Assembly: GCF_000377745.1 (NCBI RefSeq)
Contig: NZ_KB898706.1
Span: forward strand, 1-64,000
Reading direction: 5' to 3'
Length of the DNA: 64,000 nt
Origin: Gilvimarinus chinensis DSM 19667
GTDB lineage: Bacteria > Pseudomonadota > Gammaproteobacteria > Pseudomonadales > Cellvibrionaceae
Position numbers and translations under genes: made by a program. Shown here piece by piece: positions 6,119-14,276 of the stretch. The stretch's first letter is position 1. Each line of letters begins with the position of its first letter. The notes under the pieces were generated by a model that was given only the letters and a program-made list of their open reading frames with translations, was not told the origin of the DNA and ran no database searches.

Positions 6119-8317
6119 TTATATCGCTTCGAGTTTTGCGTATTGCATCACCAGCCATTTGGTGCCCTCGGCGTCAAAGTTAATTTGTACCCGGGTGCTG
6201 GCACCTGAGCCTTCAAAGTGAACAATGATGCCCTCGCCAAACTTTTTGTGCATGACGCGCTGGCCCAAACGAAAACCGGTGTCGGCGCCCGAGTCTGACA
6301 GGCGCGGCTGGTTTTTGCTGGCGCGCTTTGCGCCTGTTTGCAAGCGCGCGGGGCGGGTGATGGTGCTGTTAATGCGCACTTCTTCTAAGTGCTCATCGGG
6401 TATTTCTTTCACAAAGCGCGATACCGCGTTAAAGGTTTCGCCGCCGTGCAGACGCCTTGTTTCGGCGTAGCAAATGTACAGTTTTTCCATCGCGCGGGTG
6501 ATGCCTACGTAGGCGAGGCGGCGCTCTTCTTCCAGGCGGTCAGGGTCCTCGACAGACATTTTATGGGGGAAGAGGTTTTCCTCTACGCCGGCCATAAACA
6601 CCAGCGGAAATTCCAGACCCTTGGCGGAGTGCAGGGTCATCAGTTGCACCGCGTCTTCAAATTCATCGGCCTGCGCATCGCCAGCATCCAGCGCGGCGGT
6701 ATCCAAAAATTGTTGCAGCACCGGCTCGTCTTCGTCTTCAGCGTTAAACACGCGGCAGGCGGTTACCAGTTCTTCCAGGTTTTCGGCGCGGGCCTGACCC
6801 TTTTCCCCTTTTTCGTTTTTGTGAAATTCGAACAGGCCGGTGGTTTCCAGCACCGACTCGGCCAGTAAGTCCAGCGCCAGCTCGGTGCTTTTTTCGGTCA
6901 GGCTTTCCACCAGAGAGATAAATCCCAGTACGGCATTGCCCGCGCGGGCGGTGAATACTTTGTTGTCCACCATTTGCCGCGCCGCCTGCCACAGTGAGCA
7001 ACCGTGTTCGCGGGCGAAGGTGCGAATGTCGTCCACGGTTTTGCCGCCAATGCCCCGGGTGGGCGTGTTGATGACACGCTCAAACGCTGGGTCATCGTCG
7101 CAATTGGCCGCCAGGCGCATATAGGCCAGGGCGTTTTTAATTTCTAGCCGGTCGTAAAATCGCTGCCCGCCGTAGATGCGATAGGCAATGCCTTCGCGCA
7201 GCAGCGCTTCTTCGAGCACGCGCGACTGGGCGTTAGAGCGGTATAAAATCGCGCAGCTGTTTTTGGCGTTGCCCTTGGCAATCCAGTCGTTAATGCGCTC
7301 GACGATAAAGCGCGCTTCGTCTTGCTCGTTAAACGCGGCGTAGAGTGAAATGGGGGCGCCGTCGTCGCCGTCCGTCCACAGTTCTTTGCCCAGGCGACCA
7401 AAGTTGTTGGCGATAACCGCGTTAGCGGCTTTCAGAATATGCCCGGTGGAGCGATAGTTTTGCTCCAGCCGCACCACGTGGGTTTGTGGGTAGTCCTCTT
7501 CAAAGCGGCGAATATTTTCAACCTTGGCGCCGCGCCAGCCGTAAATGGATTGATCGTCATCGCCCACGGCGGTAACAAAACACGCCTCACCGGCCAGCAC
7601 CCGCAGCCAGGCGTATTGCACCGAGTTGGTATCCTGAAATTCGTCCACCAAAATAAACGGGAAGCGGCCCTGGTAATGAGACAGAATGGCCGGCTTGTTG
7701 AGCCACAGCTCGTGGGCGCGTAGCAGCAACTCGGCAAAATCCACCAGGCCGCCGCGCTCGCAGTCGGCCTCGTAGGCGCGGTACACCTGCGCCATGGTGC
7801 GAATAAACGGGTCGGCGCTCTCTTGAATATGCTTGGCGCGCAGGCCCTCGTCTTTTTGCCCGTTAATAAACCACTGGGCCTGGCGCGGCGGCCAGCGCTC
7901 GGCGTCCAGCCCAAGGTTTTGGTACACCCGCTTGATCAGTCGCAGTTGATCGTCGCTGTCGAGAATTTGAAAATTTTGCGGCAAATTGGCGTCTTTCCAA
8001 TGCGCTTTTAATAAGCGATGCGCCAGGCCGTGAAAGGTGCCTACCCACATGCTGCGGGTATTGATGGGTGTGCCCGCCTCGCGGAACAGTTCGTCCAGCC
8101 GGGCGCGCATCTCTTTGGCGGCCTTGTTGGTAAAGGTTACCGCGAGAATACTGTAGGGCGAGGTGCCCTGCGTCTGCACCAGCCAGGCAATGCGGTGCAC
8201 CAGCACTCGGGTTTTACCGCTGCCGGCACCAGCCAGAATCAGTTGATTGCCGGGGTCGGCGGTAACGGCTTCATTTTGGGCGGTGTTGAGGCTGGCGGTC
8301 AGTTCTGCTGCAGACAT
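6119..8317 (-). CDS. uvrD: DNA helicase II (UvrD)
   Basis: A 732-residue superfamily 1A 3'-5' helicase, close to the usual length of about 720. Motif Q is LNTAQNEAV, motif I is AGAGSGKT (residues about 30-37), motif Ia is AVTFTNKAAKEM, motif II is LVDEFQDTN, motif III is VGDDDQSIYGWRGA, motif IV includes LEQNYRST, and motifs V-VI are VQLMTLHSAKGLEF and YVGITRA. It also carries the C-terminal RVMHKKFGEGII Tudor-like segment of UvrD. UvrD acts in nucleotide excision repair and methyl-directed mismatch repair. A LexA box 65 bases upstream (8382-8401) and a terminator at 6084-6111 define a single-gene SOS-regulated unit. Confidence 0.97.
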   Translation of the reverse strand: MSAAELTASLNTAQNEAVTADPGNQLILAGAGSGKTRVLVHRIAWLVQTQGTSPYSILAVTFTNKAAKEMRARLDELFREAGTPINTRSMWVGTFHGLAHRLLKAHWKDANLPQNFQILDSDDQLRLIKRVYQNLGLDAERWPPRQAQWFINGQKDEGLRAKHIQESADPFIRTMAQVYRAYEADCERGGLVDFAELLLRAHELWLNKPAILSHYQGRFPFILVDEFQDTNSVQYAWLRVLAGEACFVTAVGDDDQSIYGWRGAKVENIRRFEEDYPQTHVVRLEQNYRSTGHILKAANAVIANNFGRLGKELWTDGDDGAPISLYAAFNEQDEARFIVERINDWIAKGNAKNSCAILYRSNAQSRVLEEALLREGIAYRIYGGQRFYDRLEIKNALAYMRLAANCDDDPAFERVINTPTRGIGGKTVDDIRTFAREHGCSLWQAARQMVDNKVFTARAGNAVLGFISLVESLTEKSTELALDLLAESVLETTGLFEFHKNEKGEKGQARAENLEELVTACRVFNAEDEDEPVLQQFLDTAALDAGDAQADEFEDAVQLMTLHSAKGLEFPLVFMAGVEENLFPHKMSVEDPDRLEEERRLAYVGITRAMEKLYICYAETRRLHGGETFNAVSRFVKEIPDEHLEEVRINSTITRPARLQTGAKRASKNQPRLSDSGADTGFRLGQRVMHKKFGEGIIVHFEGSGASTRVQINFDAEGTKWLVMQYAKLEAI

Positions 8318-8381
8318 GAGGTGATCTTTTGCTGTGATGTGTTATAAACGGGTGAATAAGTTGCGCGCAAGCATAGCATTT

Positions 8382-8401
8382 TACTGTAAATTTACCCAGT
8401 A
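8382..8401. promoter_or_regulatory. LexA (SOS) box between uvrD and the DinB-family gene
   Basis: The sequence TACTGTAAATTTACCCAGTA matches the consensus CTGT-N8-ACAG with one substitution (CCAG for ACAG). The E. coli uvrD box, as I recall it, carries the same CCAG half. It is embedded in a longer inverted repeat, TTTTACTG (8379-8386) and CAGTAAAA (8397-8404). It lies 65 bases from the uvrD start and 26 bases from the divergent ATG at 8427, so LexA could control both. Confidence 0.85.
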
Positions 8402-8426
8402 AAACCCGACGTTGAGAATCCCCACA

Positions 8427-8975
8427 ATGGATGTTCTGACCCACACCCAATTACTCGCCCGTTATAACCAGCGGATGAACCGGCAGATATACGCGGCGGC
8501 GGCGCAGCTGGATGAAGCGCAATTGAGTAGGCCCGCCGGGGCGTACTTTGGCTCTATTCTGGGAACGCTGAACCATATTCTGGTGGGCGATCTGATTTGG
8601 CTTGCGCGTTTTGCAGCGCACCGCGAGGCTTATACAAGCCTGCAGGCGTTGGCAGAGCTGCCGCGCCCACAGTCGTTGAACCAGCTGGTGTATCCGCGCT
8701 TCGCGGCGCTGGCCGCCGCACGCACACTGGTGGACGAGGCGATGATGCGCTGGGCAGGCGATGAGCTGAGCGTGCCGGACCTGTCCGCGCCCCTGACTTA
8801 TTGCAACACGCGGGGTGAAACGTCTACCCGCGACTTTGGCGAATTGGTGATGCATGTGTTTAATCATCAAACCCATCACCGTGGCCAGGTGAGCACGCTG
8901 CTGGCCCAAAGTGGGCTGGATGTGGGTGTCACCGATTTTCTGTTGGATATTCCGAGGCAGGAGGAGACCGGCTAG
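8427..8975 (+). CDS. DinB/DfsB-family protein
   Basis: A 182-residue protein of the DinB (YfiT-like) four-helix superfamily. The typical signatures are present: an N-terminal helix LARYNQRMNRQIYAAAA, then GSILGTLNHILVGDLIWLARF, where histidine and aspartate belong to the metal site, and near the end MHVFNHQTHHRGQVSTLL with the HxxxHRGQ metal-binding motif. Members are thiol-dependent transferases or unknown. I prefer the ATG at 8427 to the TTG at 8412. The gene is divergent from uvrD and its start is 26 bases from the LexA box, so DNA-damage induction is plausible. It is unrelated to DNA polymerase IV, which shares the name dinB. Confidence 0.88.
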   Translation: MDVLTHTQLLARYNQRMNRQIYAAAAQLDEAQLSRPAGAYFGSILGTLNHILVGDLIWLARFAAHREAYTSLQALAELPRPQSLNQLVYPRFAALAAARTLVDEAMMRWAGDELSVPDLSAPLTYCNTRGETSTRDFGELVMHVFNHQTHHRGQVSTLLAQSGLDVGVTDFLLDIPRQEETG

Positions 8976-8988
8976 GGCTGGTTAGCAC

Positions 8989-9016
8989 TTGACACTGAGT
9001 GATTAGGCCCCATTAT
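8989..9016 (+). promoter_or_regulatory. sigma-70-type promoter for the 9055 gene and gshA
   Basis: A perfect -35 TTGACA (8989-8994) is followed after 16 bases by CATTAT (9011-9016). It lies 39 bases before the ATG at 9055 and probably drives both that gene and gshA. Confidence 0.65.
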
Positions 9017-9054
9017 GCGCAGAGTTCTTTGGTAACAGACAAGCATGGTTATTT

Positions 9055-9390
9055 ATGTCTGAGGTTTACATTATTCAGAATCAGGACAAGCTGTTTCTCG
9101 GCAAGCAGCGCACCTGGCTCGACGGTCGTGATCCGGCCGCACTGTATCGCTCGCCCCATAAAGATGAAGCGGTGAACGAAAAATTTGAAATTAACGCTAA
9201 GGATTACACTCAGCGGGTTAAGCTGGTGGCTTGCGGTTTGAACGAGCGCGGCCAGCCCGCCATTGACCCAGACATCCTGCCGCCGCCTTTGCCTAAAGAG
9301 AAGGAAACCCAGCCGCTCGATTTGGACGATGCTACGGCCGCGCCCGACCCCGAGGCCCCGCCCGCGACTGCCTCCGAGGCGACTCACTAA
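9055..9390 (+). CDS. conserved hypothetical protein upstream of gshA
   Basis: A 111-residue soluble protein. The first 75 residues look folded (YIIQNQDKLFLGKQRTWLDG, then RVKLVACGLNERGQPAIDP); the rest is a disordered, proline- and acid-rich tail ending PPATASEATH. There is no signal peptide or membrane segment. It lies just after a good promoter and 14 bases before gshA, so it is probably co-transcribed with it. I do not recognise a named domain. The coding pattern, with third-position GC bias and a clean start after the promoter, supports a real gene. Confidence 0.65.
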   Translation: MSEVYIIQNQDKLFLGKQRTWLDGRDPAALYRSPHKDEAVNEKFEINAKDYTQRVKLVACGLNERGQPAIDPDILPPPLPKEKETQPLDLDDATAAPDPEAPPATASEATH

Positions 9391-9404
9391 CTGAGGATTA
9401 GCTT

Positions 9405-11030
9405 TTGTCACAGCTCGACGCGCAGTTGGCGGCCTTGGCCGCCCCCGCTGCTCAACCTACATTGCGTGGAATACTGCGCGGCATTGAAAAAGAGAGCCTG
9501 AGGGTGTGCCCCGAGGGGCGACTATCCCGCGGGGACCATCCCAGCGGATTAGGCTCAGCCCTGACCCACCCGCACATCACCACTGACTACTCTGAAGCGC
9601 TGCTGGAATTTATTACCGAGCCGGCCACCCGCATTGGCGATGTGCTGGCGCAGCTGGATGACATTCATCGCTACACCTACAGTCAGTTGGGCGATGAGCT
9701 GCTGTGGCCCGGCAGTATGCCCTGCGTGCTGGCCGGGGATGACTCTATACCCGTGGCCCGCTACGGCAGCTCTAACAGCGGCACCATGAAAACCGTGTAC
9801 CGCTTAGGGCTCGGCCATCGTTACGGTCGCGCAATGCAGACCATTGCCGGGGTGCATTACAACTTCTCGCTGCCGGATGATTTCTGGCGTGAACTGGCGC
9901 GCATTGAAGGTAATACCCAGTCACTGCAAGACTTTAAGACCGATAAGTACTTCGCCCTAATTCGTAATTTTCGCCGCTATTTCTGGCTGTTAATTCGCCT
10001 GTTTGGCGCAGCCCCGGCGGTGTGCCGCAGTTTTGTGCGCGGCCGCGCCCATTCGCTGGAGCCGTTTGGCCGCGACGAAAATACCCTGCACGCACCTTAC
10101 GCCACGTCGCTGCGCATGGGCGATCTGGGGTATCAGAGCGATGCGCAGAACTCGCTAATTGTTTGTTACAACAACCTTGATAACTACTTAAAAACCTTGT
10201 GCGGCGCCATTACCCAGCCGCATCCGGATTATCAGGCGATTGGCGTGACCGATGCCGAGGGCCATTACCGCCAGCTCAATACCAGCTTGCTGCAAATCGA
10301 AAACGAGTTTTACAGCACCATTCGCCCTAAGCGCACCACCGCCTCGGGCGAGACAGCGCTGCAGGCGCTGCGCTTGCGCGGAGTTGAATATGTTGAAGTG
10401 CGCTGCGTGGATCTAAACCCGTTTGAGCCTTTGGGCGTGTCCAGCGATCAGCTGCATTATCTGGATGCCTTCTTGTTGTTTTGTTTGCTGCAAGATAGCC
10501 CCGAAGCAACCGACGCCGAATACACCCACTTGCTCGAGAACCAGAAGCGCGTGGTGTACCGAGGACTTGACCCCGAGCTGACGCTGCACAACGGCCAAGA
10601 AGACGTCAGGGCGGCCGATTGGGCAGCGCAATTACAGGTGCAGATTAAGCGCTGCGCGGAGCTTTTAGACAGCGCCTGGGGCATTGATGATTATCGCCGC
10701 GCTTTCGCCGCGCAGGAGGATAAACTGGCGGGCCGTGCGGCCACTCCAGCCGAGGCGGTGCTGCAGTCTCTTAAAGAGAATCAGCAAACTTACTACGCCC
10801 ACACCTTAGAGATGGCCAATCGGCATCGCGAGTATTTTGCGGGCAGAGGGTTAGACGCCGGGCGGCAGGAGCACTTTTGCGAGCTGGCCCGCCAATCACA
10901 CCAGCGACAAACGGCGGTAGAACAGGCCGACGAGGTCAGCTTTGCGGACTATCTGGAAGCTTATTATCGCCAGTACCGCCGCTGCGGTTGCGAGCAGACA
11001 GACCCGGCTGCCGCTACTTCTGCACAATAA
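9405..11030 (+). CDS. gshA: glutamate-cysteine ligase
   Basis: A 541-residue enzyme of the proteobacterial GshA type (about 520 in E. coli). It makes gamma-glutamylcysteine from glutamate and cysteine with ATP, the first step of glutathione synthesis. Visible family motifs are RGIEKESLRV (about residues 25-34, metal and glutamate binding), TDYSEALLEFITEP, WPGSMPCVL, GVHYNFSLPDDFW and the LQIENEFYSTIRPKR segment. I chose the TTG at 9405 because GAGGA lies eight bases upstream and no better start fits. The 3' end overlaps the convergent FliL-like gene by 17 bases. gshB is not in the window. Confidence 0.95.
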   Translation: MSQLDAQLAALAAPAAQPTLRGILRGIEKESLRVCPEGRLSRGDHPSGLGSALTHPHITTDYSEALLEFITEPATRIGDVLAQLDDIHRYTYSQLGDELLWPGSMPCVLAGDDSIPVARYGSSNSGTMKTVYRLGLGHRYGRAMQTIAGVHYNFSLPDDFWRELARIEGNTQSLQDFKTDKYFALIRNFRRYFWLLIRLFGAAPAVCRSFVRGRAHSLEPFGRDENTLHAPYATSLRMGDLGYQSDAQNSLIVCYNNLDNYLKTLCGAITQPHPDYQAIGVTDAEGHYRQLNTSLLQIENEFYSTIRPKRTTASGETALQALRLRGVEYVEVRCVDLNPFEPLGVSSDQLHYLDAFLLFCLLQDSPEATDAEYTHLLENQKRVVYRGLDPELTLHNGQEDVRAADWAAQLQVQIKRCAELLDSAWGIDDYRRAFAAQEDKLAGRAATPAEAVLQSLKENQQTYYAHTLEMANRHREYFAGRGLDAGRQEHFCELARQSHQRQTAVEQADEVSFADYLEAYYRQYRRCGCEQTDPAAATSAQ

Positions 11031-11418
11031 GATCGTTAAAGTACACTTCTAGCACATCCGCCTCGCCCTGTTCGGATTCCAGCAGGGCGATAATTTCACT
11101 CTTGGCGGTCTCGCGCAGTTGGGCGATGCCCTCTTGGGTGGTGATGGACTCCTCGCTCTGGCGCGAAAACAGCATCACCATTGCATTGCGTAGCAGGGGC
11201 ATATGATGACGTGCGGCTGCGGCCGTATGAACATCGTTCACTCTTAGTGTCAGTTCGGTTTTTAAATACTTCAGGCGTCCTGCGCCACCGTAATTAACGA
11301 CAAAGGGTGGCTGCATGGGGATATATATAGACCCTTCCACCTCTTCCTCTTTTTCCTGTGCTGCGGTTACCAGGCTAAGGCTCAGCAACAGTAATCCCAA
11401 GGTTAACTTTTTCAGCAT
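11014..11418 (-). CDS. orphan FliL-like protein
   Basis: A 134-residue protein with an N-terminal signal or anchor (MLKKLTLGLLLLSLSLVTAA) and a FliL-type domain: GSIYIPMQPPFVVNY, LKTELTLRVND and the C-terminal VLEVYFNDLIVQ. FliL proteins sit beside flagellar stators, but there are no flagellar genes here. Stand-alone FliL-like exported proteins occur in this bacterial group, and their role is unclear. The ATG at 11418 is preferred to the GTG at 11427 because of the AAGGGTGG upstream of it. The gene converges on and overlaps gshA by 17 bases. Confidence 0.82.
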   Translation of the reverse strand: MLKKLTLGLLLLSLSLVTAAQEKEEEVEGSIYIPMQPPFVVNYGGAGRLKYLKTELTLRVNDVHTAAAARHHMPLLRNAMVMLFSRQSEESITTQEGIAQLRETAKSEIIALLESEQGEADVLEVYFNDLIVQK

Positions 11419-11560
11419 GTTTACCACCCTTATTCATTTGCACTCAGCATAGCCACACGCCGTACTTGACTCAAGTTATCGGCCGCGGGAGAGATTACTA
11501 AATACCTTGCTCGTGTTACTATGCCGGTCTTATGACGACAGATGATTGTAGAGGGTAGCC

Positions 11561-12025
11561 ATGTTGGAAAACTGTCAGGACGCAAAAGAACGCTGGGGCG
11601 GTGTAAGTCAAATTATCGACCGTTGGCTGGCGGAGCGACAGGAAATGCTGGTGCGTTATTGCTCTCTTTCCAACCATCAGAAAAAGCCCGACGACACCCG
11701 TGGTGAGACACTACGTACCTTGTGCCAGATTATGGTGGATTATGTCTCGGCGGGGCACTTTGAGGTTTACGACCAGCTCATTAAAGAAGGGCAGGACTTC
11801 GGCGATGAGAAAGCGCTTAAAGAAGGTGCTGAGCACTTTAAGGTTGTGGATGCGACCACCGAAGGGATTCTTGATTTTAACGATAAGTATCTGGAAACTG
11901 ACGACCTCTCAAGCCTTGATGTCGACTTGTCCAACCTGGGCGAAACACTGGAAGCGCGCTTTGCCGCTGAAGACCGCATGATTGCGGTATTGCACAGCGC
12001 ACACAAAGACTTGGTGGACGAGTAG
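11561..12025 (+). CDS. rsd: Rsd/AlgQ anti-sigma-70 regulator
   Basis: A 154-residue helical protein of the Rsd/AlgQ family, which binds domain 4 of the housekeeping sigma factor and shifts RNA polymerase towards alternative sigmas in stationary phase. The opening MLENCQDAKERWGGVSQIIDRWL and the block LVRYCSLSNH are characteristic. In Pseudomonas the gene is called algQ and lies beside algP; an AlgP-like gene occurs 2.2 kb downstream here, so the neighbourhood is partly conserved. A GAGGG ribosome site precedes the ATG, and a hairpin at 12038-12060 follows. Confidence 0.93.
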   Translation: MLENCQDAKERWGGVSQIIDRWLAERQEMLVRYCSLSNHQKKPDDTRGETLRTLCQIMVDYVSAGHFEVYDQLIKEGQDFGDEKALKEGAEHFKVVDATTEGILDFNDKYLETDDLSSLDVDLSNLGETLEARFAAEDRMIAVLHSAHKDLVDE

Positions 12026-12037
12026 CTCCATATAAAT

Positions 12038-12060
12038 GCACCCGCTACTTGGGCGGGTGC
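12038..12060 (+). terminator. hairpin after rsd
   Basis: GCACCCGC (12038-12045) pairs exactly with GCGGGTGC (12053-12060). The T tail is weak. It covers the ATG at 12036, which argues against that start for the next gene. Confidence 0.65.
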
Positions 12061-12095
12061 TACACTTGCCGTGTACACCGAAAAAACGGCGACCC

Positions 12096-13088
12096 ATGTG
12101 TAACCTCTTTTGCAAACGTTTTCTTCAACTCTTCCTCTCTGGCCTCTTCGGTTTACTCATCGCTTGCACCCCTGCCCCCAGTGAAAAGCTGGAGGTGGCC
12201 GCGCGTAATGTGCAAAGCGCGGCTTTGTCTCGTGATGGTGGTTATACGGTAGTTGGCTCGGCTTATCATGGCGGGAGCTTCTGGTCTTTAACCGATGGCG
12301 AGCGTCTGTTTAATTGGAACCATAGCCGTGCTAATGACACCTTAATTCAAGCCAGTGCGATCTCTCCCGATGGCGGTTGGGCCGTGACCGTTGATGAGTT
12401 GTCTTTGGTGCTGTGGGATACCGTTAGTGGGCGCAGCGCGGGTTACTGGCGTCTGCCTTCAGAGGCTTTAAGTATTGCTGTGGGTCGCTACGGTAATGTG
12501 GCTCTGGTGGGGCTCAGCGATGGGCGAGCGCTGGTGTACGACCTGCGTCGCGGCGGTATTTTGTTGCAGCTTGACCACGATGACCGGGTGAACTCCGTTG
12601 CTTTAAGCGATGATTTGGCGGTGATGGTAACCGGAAGTGAAGACGGGCGGGTCAGCGTGTGGGATGCCAACACCGGTAAGCTGCGCCATCAACGACAATA
12701 CGATGAGCCTGTGCAGCGAGTGGCTCTAAGCGCGGATGGTGCACGGGTGCTGGCGGCTGCAAAATACGACCGAATTGAGGTTTTTACGGCGGCTGATAAT
12801 CACAGCCTATGGCAGTTACCATTTAATCGTGAACGGGTTAAGCGGGGCTTGAATATCAGTGCGGCTCGCTTTTCCGTGGACGGCCGCTATCTGCTCACCG
12901 GCAGGCCCGACGGTTTTGTACAATTGTGGGATATTGATGGCCAGGCCGAGGTCTACACCTGGCAGCTGCCCGAGCGCAAAATGTGGCAACCCAGTGCATC
13001 GCCGGTTATGGCGTTAAGCTTTACCCCAAGCCCGGATCAGTACCGGGCGGTGAGTGGCAATGGTTTTGTGTATACCTTGAGTTACTAG
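12096..13088 (+). CDS. WD40-repeat lipoprotein
   Basis: A 330-residue lipoprotein. Residues 1-24 are a type II signal ending LLIAC, so the mature protein starts at the cysteine and is probably outer-membrane anchored. The rest is a beta-propeller with repeated units of the form AxSxDGxxxxxGSxDxxVxVWD: examples are VTVDELSLVLWDTVSG, VTGSEDGRVSVWDANTG and LTGRPDGFVQLWDIDG. About seven blades can be counted. Propellers of this kind act as protein-binding scaffolds; no partner can be named. The ATG at 12096 is chosen because the upstream in-frame ATG lies inside the rsd terminator. Confidence 0.85.
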   Translation: MCNLFCKRFLQLFLSGLFGLLIACTPAPSEKLEVAARNVQSAALSRDGGYTVVGSAYHGGSFWSLTDGERLFNWNHSRANDTLIQASAISPDGGWAVTVDELSLVLWDTVSGRSAGYWRLPSEALSIAVGRYGNVALVGLSDGRALVYDLRRGGILLQLDHDDRVNSVALSDDLAVMVTGSEDGRVSVWDANTGKLRHQRQYDEPVQRVALSADGARVLAAAKYDRIEVFTAADNHSLWQLPFNRERVKRGLNISAARFSVDGRYLLTGRPDGFVQLWDIDGQAEVYTWQLPERKMWQPSASPVMALSFTPSPDQYRAVSGNGFVYTLSY

Positions 13089-13151
13089 CGCCCTGTCCGC
13101 AAAGAGACAACCACACGCTTTTGCGCATCAGAAGCCCCCACCTTCACGCAT

Positions 13152-13188
13152 AAAAAAGCCCCGCTTGTAGCAACAAGCGGGGCTTTTT
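13152..13188. terminator. bidirectional rho-independent terminator
   Basis: AAAAAAGCCCCGCTTG and CAAGCGGGGCTTTTT form a long perfect stem with A and T runs on either side, between convergent genes. Confidence 0.92.
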
Positions 13189-13206
13189 GAGTCGGATCAG
13201 AAACGC

Positions 13207-13953
13207 TTATTCAGCCGCTTCTTCCGCCTCTGGCTCTTCAGCTTTTTCCACTTCCAACAGCTCAACCTGGAAAATCAGGGTGGCGTTAGGTGGAATACCG
13301 TGGTTGCCGCCGGGGCCGTAAGCCAAGTCTGATGGGATGTACAGCTCGTATTTCGCGCCAGTTTCCATCAATTGCAGGCCTTCGGTCCAACCTGGGATAA
13401 CCTGGTTCAGACCAAAAGTGGCCGGGCTGCCACGCTCGTAAGAGCTGTCGAAAACGGTACCGTCAATCAGTGAGCCTTCATAGTGAACCGTAACGGTATC
13501 GGTGGCGGCGGGCTTGATGCCATCACCTTCTTCCAGCACTTTGTACTGCAGGCCGGACTCGGTAATTTCTACGCCTTCTTTGGCGGCGTTGTCAGACAGG
13601 AACTTCTCGCCGTCTGCTTTATTCTGGTCAGCAATTTCTTTTTGACGTTGCTGCTGCAGCTCCATTTGTTGCTCTTGGAAGGTCTGCATGGTTTCCTGGA
13701 TTTGCTCTTCGCTTAAACGTGGCTCGGTGCCGTCGCGAACGTCTTTAATCGCCTGGGTGAAGGCTTCCAGCTCGATAGGAACTTCACGTTGCTTGAAGTT
13801 GTTGGCCATATTCAGGGCGATGGCGTAGTTAACTTTTTGCTCCAGGGTTTCCAGCTGCACTTCCTTGGCTGGTTGTTCGGTTTCGCCCTGGTTGCAGCCG
13901 GCCAGAATTGCCGCCGAGCAGAGCATACCGGTCATCAGTAAACGCTTGTTCAT
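13207..13953 (-). CDS. fkpA: FKBP-type peptidyl-prolyl isomerase, lipoprotein (FkpA type)
   Basis: A 248-residue protein. MNKRLLMTGMLCSAAILAGC is a lipoprotein signal with the cysteine at residue 20. Residues about 35-115 are the helical dimerisation domain of FkpA/Mip-type proteins (EQKVNYAIALNMANNF onwards). Residues about 140-228 form the FKBP domain, with TVHYEGSLIDGTVFDSS, VIPGWTEGLQLM and YGPGGNHGIPPNATLIF. It is a periplasmic folding catalyst and chaperone. The open frame continues 51 codons upstream, but the ATG at 13953 is right because it gives the lipoprotein signal. The C-terminus has an acidic tail (EAEEAAE). It converges with the WD40 gene at a shared terminator. Confidence 0.93.
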   Translation of the reverse strand: MNKRLLMTGMLCSAAILAGCNQGETEQPAKEVQLETLEQKVNYAIALNMANNFKQREVPIELEAFTQAIKDVRDGTEPRLSEEQIQETMQTFQEQQMELQQQRQKEIADQNKADGEKFLSDNAAKEGVEITESGLQYKVLEEGDGIKPAATDTVTVHYEGSLIDGTVFDSSYERGSPATFGLNQVIPGWTEGLQLMETGAKYELYIPSDLAYGPGGNHGIPPNATLIFQVELLEVEKAEEPEAEEAAE

Positions 13954-14276
13954 GGTTTTAACTCGTCTTTTTAATGTATTTGTCCACCGCTGTTTCTGGC
14001 GGTGATGAATTAGCCCGCCGGATGTCCCGATGGCCCCAAGGGCACACATAGTAACCCATGCAAGAGTCTGTGTGCGTATTCCTGTGCACAATGCGAACTG
14101 CCGCAAATGCTGCAGGCATTTAATGCCATAGACTCAGTTGGTGTGGGCGTCGTAATAATTTTCAACGCCCTAGCGCAATTTAAGTTTTGTGGCGTACACA
14201 TTTGAATGGGATACGTCTACAATAATCGCGGAAAGTTCCCCTTCGATTACCAAATTTGCTCATAAAGGGTTTTACT
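13954..14276. other. intergenic region between fkpA and the AlgP-like gene
   Basis: 323 bases separate two divergent genes. I see no ORF or RNA gene. It must hold both promoters. An imperfect palindrome, CTGCCGCAAATGCTGCAGGCAT, around 14098-14120 is the only notable symmetry. Confidence 0.4.

Noticed and set aside
6389-6868. 159-codon frame opposite uvrD
   Set aside because: Antisense shadow of a conserved gene.
12036-12095. Earlier start for the WD40 lipoprotein
   Set aside because: It lies in the rsd hairpin and would hide the lipoprotein signal.
13954-14106. 51-codon N-terminal extension of the FkpA-type protein
   Set aside because: The lipoprotein signal begins at 13953 and there is no support for a longer protein.
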